DNA of 7,049 nt, taken from Pseudomonadota bacterium (GTDB lineage Bacteria > Pseudomonadota > Alphaproteobacteria > Rhizobiales > Rhizobiaceae). Of this stretch, positions 1 through 5,502 are shown piece by piece (position 1 is the stretch's first letter; each line of letters starts with the position of its first letter). The DNA is taken from positions 1-7,049 of the forward strand of contig JAEWHN010000220.1 of assembly GCA_023387775.1 (NCBI GenBank), read 5' to 3'. Both the position numbers and the translations under genes were made by a program. The notes beneath the pieces were generated by a model, which was not told where the DNA came from, did no database searches, and worked only from the letters and a program-made list of their open reading frames with translations.

Positions 1-484
1 TCTTGATCTCCTTCTCGGACTTCAGGCCGACCTGGCGCACGCCGAAATAGGTCGGGCCCAGGATCACGATGCCGAGCTGGTCCTCGGCCATCTTCTTCAT
101 CTCCGCGCCCGCCTCGCTGGCGAAGAAGGCCTTCAGATGCGCCGCGTCGCGGAAGAGATAGCCGGCCGTCAGGATCGACCAGGCCGGGATCTGCTTGGAA
201 ATGTCCTGCGGCGCGATATTGCCCATCTCCAGGTTACCGCGCTGCAGCGCCACGAGCTCCGTGCCCTGCTTGAACAGGTTGCCGCCGTAATAGCCCTCGA
301 AGGCGAAGTCGTCCCTGATGGCGTCGTCGAACATCTTCATCATCTGGGCGCGGATGTCCTGCTCCGAGAAGACGGCGGAGAAGCGCAACTTTGGCTTGTC
401 CTGCGCGAGCGCCGGAACGGCACTCGCGAGGGCAAGGGCTGCGGCTCCTGCCAGCGCCTGGCGGCGTGTGAGATCGAACGTCAT
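1..484 (-). CDS. TRAP transporter substrate-binding protein, DctP family (3' end cut by window)
   Basis: This is the periplasmic receptor of a tripartite ATP-independent periplasmic transporter, which captures a carboxylate ligand and delivers it to the DctQM membrane subunits. About 161 N-terminal residues are visible; the family is usually about 320-340, so roughly half is outside the window. The start is the ATG at 484-482, preceded by a strong Shine-Dalgarno GGGAGGT (492-498). The N-terminus MTFDLTRRQALAGAAALA ends in a PALAQ-like cleavage site near residue 28 and carries a twin-arginine-like TRRQALA. Family hallmarks follow: the GGNLFKQGTELVALQRGNLEMG block (about residues 68-89) and IPAWSILTAGYLFRD (about 99-113). 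It starts 46 nt after the small gene at 531-773, itself coupled to a shikimate dehydrogenase-like gene, so a shikimate- or quinate-type hydroxylated acid is a reasonable ligand guess. The ligand cannot be read from the sequence, and the DctQ/DctM genes are not in view. Confidence 0.93.
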   Translation of the reverse strand, partial: MTFDLTRRQALAGAAALALASAVPALAQDKPKLRFSAVFSEQDIRAQMMKMFDDAIRDDFAFEGYYGGNLFKQGTELVALQRGNLEMGNIAPQDISKQIPAWSILTAGYLFRDAAHLKAFFASEAGAEMKKMAEDQLGIVILGPTYFGVRQVGLKSEKEIK

Positions 485-530
485 TGGCAATACCTCCCTG
501 TTGCCGTTCCCGTCTTTCGACGCGCCCCCC

Positions 531-773
531 TCAGAGCGCGTTGATTTTCTCCAGCATGCCTTCCGGCCAGTCTTTCGACAGCGGAGATTCCAGATATCTG
601 TCATTCGAAGAGGCGCGGAATGCAGCGAGCAGCCCGGGTTCCTGCTCGATGTATCCGGCGTCGCTCGAGGCAAAGGCGTCCATGGTGCCGATCCACAGCC
701 GCCCGTCATCGAGCCTGTCGTCGAGGCACGTCTCGACGGTGGCGACGCGGGCGGGAGACGCTGGCACGGTCAT
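531..773 (-). CDS. Unrecognised 80-residue acidic protein, coupled to the dehydrogenase gene
   Basis: I do not recognise this family. The start is the ATG at 773-771, whose last two bases form part of the dehydrogenase TGA stop (772-770), an ATGA overlap typical of translational coupling. The frame is open further upstream, but only inside the dehydrogenase gene on the same strand, so the short version is preferred. The product is 80 residues, acidic (14 Asp/Glu against 7 Lys/Arg), with no signal peptide, membrane segment or Cys/His metal motif. Visible stretches include VETCLDDRLDDGRLWIGTMDAF in the N-terminal half and SKDWPEGMLEKINAL at the C-terminus. It lies between the dehydrogenase and the TRAP receptor, 46 nt before the latter. 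It could be a small accessory protein of the catabolic module or the leftover end of a larger enzyme; I cannot tell which. Confidence 0.6.
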   Translation of the reverse strand: MTVPASPARVATVETCLDDRLDDGRLWIGTMDAFASSDAGYIEQEPGLLAAFRASSNDRYLESPLSKDWPEGMLEKINAL

Positions 774-1678
774 GCCGCCGCCTCGAAATGGCCGGCCATC
801 GCCTGGCGATCGGGCGCAACACCCGTGAACAGCTCGAAGGCGCGCACGGCCTGGTAGACAGCCATGCCGGTGCCGGCCAGCGTGCGGCAGCCGAGCGCGC
901 GCGCGCGGCGCAGAAGCTCGGTCTCTTGCGGGAAATAGACGATCTCGGCCACCCATTGCCGCGGCGAAAGAAGGTCGGCCGGGAATGGCGTGCCGGGATA
1001 TTTGGCCATGCCGACCGGCGTGGTGTTCACGATGCCGTCGGCGGCGGCGACCACGGCCGCGGCGTCACGGGATGCGACGACGCGACAGGCCGCTCGGGAC
1101 GCCATCCTCCGGGCGAGGTCCTCGGCCCTCGCCGCATCCGTGTCGATGACGACGAGCTCGCCCGCGCCGAGCCCGTCGAGCGCGTAGGCGACCGCTGCCC
1201 CCGCCCCGCCGGCGCCGAACAGTGCGATCGTCCGCATGGCTGCGCCGGCCATGGTCTCTCGAAAGCTCTCCCTGAACCCCCAGGCGTCAGTGTTGTGCCC
1301 GACCTTGCGCCCTTCGCAGAACACGACCGTGTTGACCGCGCCGATGGCGAACGCCTCCGGCGACAAATCATCCAGCGAAGGCATGACCGCCTGCTTGAAC
1401 GGGTGGGTGACGTTGACGCCCTGGAACCCCGCGGCCTGCGCCGCGTCCAGAACCTCGCCGAGCGCCGCATCGGGCAGCGCCAGCATGTCGAAGTCGAGGA
1501 GGAGATAGGCGTAGTCGATGCCGAGGCGCCTTGCCTCACGCTCGTGCATGCAAGGCGTGCGGGAGGACTGGATGCCGCGGCCGAGCAGGCCCACGACGAC
1601 GCAGTCCTCGCCCGGCCAGGGCGTGCCACGATGCCCGGCCGCAATCTGCCCGAGCCGGTCGACAAGGCTGTCGGCCAT
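770..1678 (-). CDS. Shikimate/quinate dehydrogenase family protein, probably catabolic and NAD-preferring
   Basis: This AroE-fold enzyme should oxidise or reduce a shikimate- or quinate-like substrate with a nicotinamide cofactor in the cytoplasm. Using the ATG at 1678 (302 aa), chosen because GGGAGGAG lies just upstream, whereas the in-frame ATG at 1702 lies before that site, the substrate-site stretch GIQSSRTPCMHE is at about 35-46. The catalytic Lys is K95 in NVTHPFK, N116 lies in GAVNT and the catalytic Asp is D131 in GHNTDAWGF. The Rossmann loop GAGGAG is at 155-160. After the next strand the sequence reads VVIDTDAARA: an Asp (D179) and an Arg five residues on (R184) stand where NADP-type AroE has the NRT motif, a pattern known from NAD-using quinate/shikimate dehydrogenases such as that of Corynebacterium glutamicum. 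With the TRAP receptor and TetR regulator this suggests catabolism, not aromatic amino acid biosynthesis. The exact substrate is inferred. Confidence 0.9.
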   Translation of the reverse strand: MADSLVDRLGQIAAGHRGTPWPGEDCVVVGLLGRGIQSSRTPCMHEREARRLGIDYAYLLLDFDMLALPDAALGEVLDAAQAAGFQGVNVTHPFKQAVMPSLDDLSPEAFAIGAVNTVVFCEGRKVGHNTDAWGFRESFRETMAGAAMRTIALFGAGGAGAAVAYALDGLGAGELVVIDTDAARAEDLARRMASRAACRVVASRDAAAVVAAADGIVNTTPVGMAKYPGTPFPADLLSPRQWVAEIVYFPQETELLRRARALGCRTLAGTGMAVYQAVRAFELFTGVAPDRQAMAGHFEAAA

Positions 1679-1777
1679 TCCAGTCCTCTCCTCCCGGATC
1701 ATGCCGTCCGGCGGCTGCAGCGCCGCACTTGTGCTCGCGCGGGCGCCGCCGCTATGACAGGTGCACCTGCGGGCTGG

Positions 1778-1806
1778 ATGATGTACGAACTAGATAGTAC
1801 AGTCAA
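1778..1806 (-). promoter_or_regulatory. Predicted sigma-70-type promoter of the dehydrogenase operon
   Basis: On the minus strand TTGACT (1806-1801, five of six matches to TTGACA) is followed after 17 bp by CATCAT (1783-1778, four of six matches to TATAAT). Transcription would start near 1771, giving a leader of about 90 nt before the dehydrogenase ATG. The spacer is almost entirely the palindrome at 1782-1801, which supports a repressible promoter. This is a by-eye prediction and the -10 is weak. Confidence 0.45.
1782..1801. promoter_or_regulatory. Candidate operator for the TetR-type regulator
   Basis: TGTACGAACTAGATAGTACA is a near-perfect palindrome: 16 of 20 positions agree with the reverse complement, including 5-bp outer arms TGTAC/GTACA and a central CTAG. 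It lies 37 bp before the regulator ATG and fills the spacer of the predicted dehydrogenase promoter. Its AT-rich composition contrasts with the surrounding GC-rich DNA. TetR-family proteins commonly bind palindromes of this size next to their own gene; that this one binds the adjacent regulator is inference. Confidence 0.65.
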
Positions 1807-1838
1807 TCACCCGACTACGTAGAGGCACCGGAGACCCC

Positions 1839-2519
1839 ATGACCGTCGCTAAAGATGAGAAATCCAGGCCGGAAGCCGGTGGGCCCCGCGTGCCGGATCC
1901 GGAGGGAACGCGGCGGAACATACTGGAGATCGCCTCGCGCGAGTTCGCCCTCAACGGCCTGTCGGGAGCCCGCATCGACGAGATCGCCGCACGCACGCGC
2001 TTCAGCAAGCGCATGATCTACTATTATTTCGGCGACAAGGAGGGGCTCTACCTGCGCGCGCTGGAGGAGGCCTACAGGCAGGTGCGCGAGGGCGAGGCGC
2101 AACTCGACATAGAAGGCCTGCCGCCGGTGGCCGCCCTGACGCGCCTTGTCGAGTTCACCTTCGAGCATCACCACCAGCACGAGGATTTCATCCGCATGGT
2201 GATGATCGAGAACATCCATCACGGCCAGTACCTGAAGCAGTCGGACGCCATCCGCGACCTCAACGTGACAGCCATCGACCACATCTCGCGCATCTACTCG
2301 CGCGGCGTGGCCGAGGGGGTCTTCCGCCCCGGGCTCGACCCGGTCGAACTGCACTGGCAGGTCAGCGCGCTCTGCTTCTTCAACGTCTCCAACCGCGCCA
2401 CCTTCTCGATGATTTTCGGACGCGACTTCGGCGCGCCGGAGCAGCTTGACCGTCTCAAGAAGAACACCGTCGAGATGATGCTGCGCTTCGTCGCCAGAGA
2501 CGACCCTTCCCCCGCATAG
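1839..2519 (+). CDS. TetR/AcrR-family transcriptional regulator
   Basis: A 226-residue one-component regulator, divergent from the dehydrogenase-TRAP operon. The ATG at 1839 has GGAG (1830-1833) upstream. The N-terminal DNA-binding domain spans about residues 24-70: TRRNILEIASREFALNG, then GARIDEIAARTRFSKRM and the recognition-helix end IYYYFGDKEGLYLRAL, a classic TetR signature. The first 20 residues are a charged, Pro-rich tail. The C-terminal ligand/dimer domain contains FIRMVMIENIHHGQYL (about 118-132) and LHWQVSALCFFNVSNRATFS (about 171-190), a type seen in TetR proteins near catabolic and transport genes. It most likely represses the divergent operon, and perhaps itself, through the palindrome at 1782-1801, with the imported substrate or a product as inducer. 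The inducer is unknown. Confidence 0.93.
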   Translation: MTVAKDEKSRPEAGGPRVPDPEGTRRNILEIASREFALNGLSGARIDEIAARTRFSKRMIYYYFGDKEGLYLRALEEAYRQVREGEAQLDIEGLPPVAALTRLVEFTFEHHHQHEDFIRMVMIENIHHGQYLKQSDAIRDLNVTAIDHISRIYSRGVAEGVFRPGLDPVELHWQVSALCFFNVSNRATFSMIFGRDFGAPEQLDRLKKNTVEMMLRFVARDDPSPA

Positions 2520-2599
2520 TCTCGCGGCGTCAGGATGGCACATGACGCGGGCCTCGCCATCACGCTGTACCGGCCGTTCCGCGACTTCAAGGGCCTGTC

Positions 2600-2628
2600 A
2601 AACCCGAGCCGCGTCCTCGGGCGGGTTT
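2600..2628. terminator. Bidirectional hairpin terminator between convergent genes
   Basis: CCCGAG (2603-2608) pairs with CTCGGG (2616-2621) over a 7-nt loop. An alternative pairing, AAACCCG (2600-2606) with CGGGTTT (2622-2628), encloses the same region. On the plus strand the hairpin is followed by CGGGTTTCT, on the minus strand by TTTGAC, so the T-runs are short. It lies 80 nt past the regulator stop and directly against the stop of the convergent anti-sigma gene, the place expected for a shared terminator. Strength is uncertain. Confidence 0.55.
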
Positions 2629-3450
2629 CTAATCAGGAACGTCTGGAGCTTTCCCGGCGTTACTCCCGCCGGCCTTGGAGGCAGTGCGGTAACCGGCGAC
2701 GAAGCTATCCAGTTCGGCGCGTTCGAGATCGGACACCGCCCAGTAATCGAAGCCGCTCCCCTTCCAGCTCACCATATTGTAGCCGTCGGCTTCCCTGTCC
2801 TCGGGGCCGGAGGTCCCCGCCCCTGCCGGCTCCGCCACCACCGTGATCAGATGCTCGTTGTGGCGGTAGACGAGCGTCGGTACGGTGCGGCCGCCGATGA
2901 CATCGACGCGCCCGCCGACAAGCGCGAAGCCTTTCGCTGCAAGGTCGGGCGCGGGCGGCGAGATACCGATGCGGCCGTCGAGCCAGGGCTTCACGGTATG
3001 GCGATCGGACGATGCGATGTCGACCGGGCTTGCGGCAAGCAGGCTTCGGCGATGGCTGCTCGCCACGAGATCGGCGGTGGTTTCGCGCGGGCCCTGTGCA
3101 CCCAACCAATAGCCGCCGCTTCCGGCCCCGATCACGGCGATGAGAAGCGAGGCGGCAAGCGCGCGCCAGTCCGTCTGCCAGCCTGGTCGCCGCCGTGGGA
3201 ATCCGGCAGGTTTGCCGGAAGCGCCGACAGCGGCTTCGATCCTGTCGAGCAGTTTCGTGTCGAGTTGCGGGCGTTCGAGCCTGCCGAGCGCCGCATGCGT
3301 GGCGGCAATGGCATCATAGGCCTTGCGCAGCGCCGACTCATCGGCAATGCGGCGTTCGAGTGCCGCGGCCGAAGCCGCGTCGAGCTCACCATCGACGAGC
3401 GCGTTCAGCAACAGAAGGTCCGTTTCCGGCGGTGTCCTGGCTTCAGCCAC
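2629..3450 (-). CDS. Membrane-bound anti-sigma factor
   Basis: This is the cognate inhibitor of the ECF sigma factor encoded just upstream on the same strand. The start is taken as GTG (3450-3448), 5 nt after GGAGGA (complement of 3456-3461), overlapping the sigma stop by 8 nt; a TTG at 3465 is the only longer option and lies before that ribosome site. The 273-residue product has an N-terminal cytoplasmic sigma-binding helical part (about 10-75, LLLLNALVDGELDA then ALERRIADESALRKAYDAI) and a basic linker (about 79-90). One membrane helix follows (about 96-118, LAASLLIAVIGAGSGG), then an outer domain of about 150 residues including HTVKPWLDGRIGISPPAPD and NMVSWKGSGFDYWAVSDL. The HxxxCxxC zinc motif of ZAS anti-sigma factors is absent. 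The periplasmic domain is the likely sensor or protease-target side; the signal is unknown. Confidence 0.87.
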   Translation of the reverse strand: MAEARTPPETDLLLLNALVDGELDAASAAALERRIADESALRKAYDAIAATHAALGRLERPQLDTKLLDRIEAAVGASGKPAGFPRRRPGWQTDWRALAASLLIAVIGAGSGGYWLGAQGPRETTADLVASSHRRSLLAASPVDIASSDRHTVKPWLDGRIGISPPAPDLAAKGFALVGGRVDVIGGRTVPTLVYRHNEHLITVVAEPAGAGTSGPEDREADGYNMVSWKGSGFDYWAVSDLERAELDSFVAGYRTASKAGGSNAGKAPDVPD

Positions 3451-4003
3451 GATAGTCCTCCGCAATCGAAGCCGCGAGCAACAGGCGCGCGCGCGACAGG
3501 CGTGACATCACCGTGCCGATCGGTACAGACAGCAGATCGGCGATCTCGCGATAGCTCAGATCGTTGAATTCGCGCAGCACGAGCACCTCCCGCAGCGGGG
3601 CGGGCAATGCGCCGACGGCCTTCTGGACGGCGGCGGCATCGGCCTTGCGGATAAGTTCGGCCTCGGGAGTCAGGGCTGGAGCGTCGGGAAAGTTTCCCTC
3701 TCCCGTCTCGGCCAGCCGATCCATCTCGTCCTGATCGCCGAGCGCCAGCAGCCCTTTCCGCCGGTTCTTCGCCATCCAGGTGAAAGCGGTATTGCGGACG
3801 ATCGCCAGAAGCCAGGCACGCGGGCGCAAGATCGCACCTTCCCCGATCGAGGCGAATGCCCTGAGGCAGGCCTCCTGCACGACGTCCTCCGCATCATCGC
3901 GATTGCCCGTCAGCCAGCGCGCAAAGACCAACGCATCCTGAAGATGCGGCACGACCAGTTCCCGGAACCGGATCGTCGGCTGATCTCCACTCAAAGCGCT
4001 CAC
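3443..4003 (-). CDS. ECF-type RNA polymerase sigma factor
   Basis: An extracytoplasmic-function sigma factor with only regions 2 and 4. Region 2 is clear: DALVFARWLTGNRDDAEDVVQEACLRAF, followed by RPRAWLLAIVRNTAFTWMAKNRRK (region 2.4 type). A variable linker leads to region 4: ALPAPLREVLVLREFNDLSYREIADLLSVPIGTVMSRLSRAR, which includes the helix-turn-helix contacting the -35. I chose GTG at 4003 (186 aa), which leaves about 12 residues before the conserved core. An in-frame TTG at 4033 would add ten residues (MPVDRRSSKD) but has no ribosome site; a TTG at 3994 is also possible. The gene lies about 40 nt after the cupredoxin and overlaps the anti-sigma gene, so all are probably co-transcribed. 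It may recognise the GGAATAA-N16-GTCTTC element upstream of the operon (inference). Confidence 0.92.
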   Translation of the reverse strand: MSALSGDQPTIRFRELVVPHLQDALVFARWLTGNRDDAEDVVQEACLRAFASIGEGAILRPRAWLLAIVRNTAFTWMAKNRRKGLLALGDQDEMDRLAETGEGNFPDAPALTPEAELIRKADAAAVQKAVGALPAPLREVLVLREFNDLSYREIADLLSVPIGTVMSRLSRARLLLAASIAEDYRG

Positions 4004-4047
4004 GTCCTTGCTGCTGCGCCGGTCGACGGGCAATCGCGGAAGGTCAT
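4000..4047 (-). other. Possible 15-codon leader ORF bridging cupredoxin and sigma genes
   Basis: An ATG (4047-4045) shares bases with the cupredoxin TGA stop (4046-4044) and opens a 15-residue frame, MTFRDCPSTGAAART. Its TGA (4002-4000) overlaps the GTG (4003-4001) proposed as the sigma start. Two back-to-back stop/start overlaps would let ribosomes pass from cupredoxin to sigma by re-initiation, which fits the poor Shine-Dalgarno of the sigma gene. Such overlaps also arise by chance, and nothing shows that the peptide is made. Confidence 0.25.
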
Positions 4048-4382
4048 TTGACGACTATGCTACCTTTCATGAAAGTGTGCAGGCCACAGAAATAGGCAAC
4101 ATTGCCCGATTGGGCGAAAGTCCTGACAAAACTGTCGCCGGTATCGAGCGGCTCGGAGCGGAAGCTGCCGTCGGCCGCCACGATCGTGTGGACCATGTCA
4201 TCGGAATTGACGAACCGCACCGTGTCGCCACGCTCGATCGTCAACGTCTGCGGCTCGAAGGAGAAATTCGAGATAGTCACCCGTGCCTCCGTTGCGGCAG
4301 CCGGGGCAATCGGCTGGGCAAGAAGGGCGATCAGCATCGCGGCAAGACCCGCTCGGGGCCCCTTCAGCAGCATGGCAGGCAT
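4044..4382 (-). CDS. Exported cupredoxin (plastocyanin/amicyanin-like blue copper protein)
   Basis: A 112-residue small copper protein, probably a periplasmic electron carrier or copper-responsive protein. The first 30 residues (MPAMLLKGPRAGLAAMLIALLAQPIAPAAA) form a Sec signal peptide. The mature part starts near TEARVTISNFSFEPQTLTIERGDTV, the typical cupredoxin opening strands. All four type-1 copper ligands are visible: H65 in DMVHTIV, then C99, H102 and M105 in YFCGLHTFM. The C-x2-H-x2-M spacing is that of plastocyanin and amicyanin. The ATG at 4382 is preceded at 7 nt by AAAGGAGGA, one of the best ribosome sites in the window, implying high expression. It lies 38 nt after the metallophosphoesterase and before the sigma gene. 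Its redox partner is not visible. Confidence 0.93.
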   Translation of the reverse strand: MPAMLLKGPRAGLAAMLIALLAQPIAPAAATEARVTISNFSFEPQTLTIERGDTVRFVNSDDMVHTIVAADGSFRSEPLDTGDSFVRTFAQSGNVAYFCGLHTFMKGSIVVK

Positions 4383-4420
4383 GGCAATTCCTCCTTTCTT
4401 GCGTGTTCATGCGAACCTCC

Positions 4421-5374
4421 TCATGCAAGGGTGGTGTCGGTGATCGCGAGCTTCTCCTGGCCGACCGTGAAGTCGACCGAGGTCAGGCCCAGCATCGATC
4501 GCAACTGGTCGGCGGGAACGATCACGGGGCCGGGCTTGTCGGCCGTGCCGGGCTTCGGCTGCGGAAAGGCCGTCGAGCGCGCCGTGTGAAAGGTCATGTT
4601 GCCTTCCACCTTCTGCACGATCTGGTGGATGTGCCCGTTGAGCACGGTCACGGAACCGAAACGCCTCAGGAGCGCGAGCGCCTGTGCGGCATCGTCCGTT
4701 CCCCAACCCCATTCCGGATAGATCGACCAGAGCGGGATATGGGCAAAGACGACGATGGGCGTCGAGGCCGAACGGCCGTCGAGATCCTTCTTGAGCCAGC
4801 CGAGCTGTTCGGCGCCGAGATTGCCAAGCCCGCCGGCCTTGAGGTCGACGACGTTCACAAGGCCGATGAAGTGGACCCCGCCCAGATCGAATGAGTGCCA
4901 GCCGGCGCCGAGCGTGCCCCGGCCGTAGCGGTCGAGATAGGCCCTGCCCTGCCCCGGATCGATCACGTCGTGCTCGCCCGGGACATAGAAGACATCCAGG
5001 CCGGTGCTGCCGATGATGCGTTGAGCGTCGTCGAACTCGCCATCTTTGGAAAGATGCGTGATGTCGCCGGTATGGAGCATGAAGGCGGGCTTCACCGGAA
5101 GCGCCTTCACCTTGTCGATCGCCTCGGTCAGCGTGTCGACAGCGGTCACCTTGGCTTCCTTGTCGAAGCCGATGTGGCTGTCCGAGATCTGCAGGAAGGT
5201 CATCGCGCCCTGCGCAGCTTCGGCGGCCTGTGCCGCGTCGAGCAGGCTGAGCGACCTGGGAATGCCGCCCGCAACGGTCCACAGCACGCCGGTTCCCGCC
5301 CAGACCATGCATTCAAGCGCATGCCTGCGCGTCAGCACAAATCCGGTGCCGGTCTCTTTTTCTTGCTTGGGCAT
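4421..5374 (-). CDS. Calcineurin-like metallophosphoesterase, probably exported
   Basis: A 317-residue hydrolase of the calcineurin-like superfamily, which cleaves phosphomonoesters or diesters with two metal ions. All core motifs are present in order: D65-S-H67 (QISDSHIG), G103-D104 (HTGDITH), GEHD at 133-136 replacing the common GNHD/E, H212 (FAHIP) and GHIH at 247-250. Glu in place of the usual catalytic-site Asn in GNHD is unusual. The N-terminus has a twin-arginine-like TRRHALE at 15-21 followed by a moderately hydrophobic stretch (22-50) ending in AAQAAEAAQ, so export is likely by Tat. The ATG at 5374 has AAAGGAG 7-8 nt upstream. It is the first gene of the operon with cupredoxin, ECF sigma and anti-sigma, so its substrate may be an envelope phosphate ester released under the stress sensed by that sigma system; that is inference. 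Confidence 0.92.
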   Translation of the reverse strand: MPKQEKETGTGFVLTRRHALECMVWAGTGVLWTVAGGIPRSLSLLDAAQAAEAAQGAMTFLQISDSHIGFDKEAKVTAVDTLTEAIDKVKALPVKPAFMLHTGDITHLSKDGEFDDAQRIIGSTGLDVFYVPGEHDVIDPGQGRAYLDRYGRGTLGAGWHSFDLGGVHFIGLVNVVDLKAGGLGNLGAEQLGWLKKDLDGRSASTPIVVFAHIPLWSIYPEWGWGTDDAAQALALLRRFGSVTVLNGHIHQIVQKVEGNMTFHTARSTAFPQPKPGTADKPGPVIVPADQLRSMLGLTSVDFTVGQEKLAITDTTLA

Positions 5375-5387
5375 TGTCGTGCTCCTT

Positions 5388-5406
5388 TCGAACGTGTGTC
5401 GTTCGA
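5388..5406 (-). promoter_or_regulatory. Hairpin in the 5' leader of the metallophosphoesterase operon
   Basis: TCGAACG (5388-5394) and CGTTCGA (5400-5406) form a perfect 7-bp inverted repeat with a 5-nt loop. It abuts the AAAGGAG ribosome site (5388-5382) and lies just downstream of the predicted ECF promoter. It could affect mRNA stability or ribosome access, or be a protein-binding palindrome. No function can be shown. Confidence 0.35.
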
Positions 5407-5409
5407 GCA

Positions 5410-5438
5410 GAAGACAAGACCAGCCCTGCGCTTATTCC
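5410..5438 (-). promoter_or_regulatory. Predicted ECF-sigma promoter of the metallophosphoesterase-cupredoxin-sigma operon
   Basis: On the minus strand GGAATAA (5438-5432) is followed after 16 nt by GTCTTC (5415-5410). ECF promoters typically have a GGAA-type -35 and a GTC/CGTC-type -10 with 16-17 nt between them, so motif and spacing fit. The element lies 36-64 nt before the metallophosphoesterase ATG and is the only such pair I saw in this intergenic region. Autoregulation of the operon by its own sigma factor is therefore likely but inferred. Confidence 0.5.
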
Positions 5439-5502
5439 GGTCCGGCATTCACTTCGATGTGAGCGGTCGGTCGAGGGCCCACTGTTCGAAACCGATTGCG
5501 CA

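Noticed and set aside
895..909. A GC-alternating run (GCGCGC repeats)
   Set aside because: It encodes RRARALG-type residues in the dehydrogenase and is explained by Arg/Ala codons; it is not a separate repeat element.
531..956. A longer version (141 codons) of the small gene at 531-773
   Set aside because: The extra 61 codons lie within the dehydrogenase gene in another frame and read as Arg-rich shadow sequence; the ATGA-coupled start is more plausible.
1708..1724. GC-rich imperfect palindrome around GCTGCAGC in the dehydrogenase leader
   Set aside because: It needs a bulge to pair, has no T-run, and is typical of GC-rich leaders.
620..1822. A 400-codon open frame on the plus strand across the dehydrogenase gene
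   Set aside because: It is antisense to a clear shikimate dehydrogenase-family gene, is Arg/Ala-rich without any domain, and is a by-product of GC-rich codon use.
1815..1822. Palindrome CTACGTAG upstream of the TetR gene
   Set aside because: Eight bases are too few to call an operator beside the much better 20-bp site, and no promoter element aligns with it.
2542..3567. A 341-codon open frame on the plus strand
   Set aside because: It is antisense to the anti-sigma and the end of the sigma gene, shows no family motif, and crosses the terminator at 2600-2628.
4407..5312. A 301-codon minus-strand frame inside the metallophosphoesterase
   Set aside because: It is a shifted frame of a gene with a full set of catalytic motifs; its residues are low-complexity Arg/Gly/Ala.
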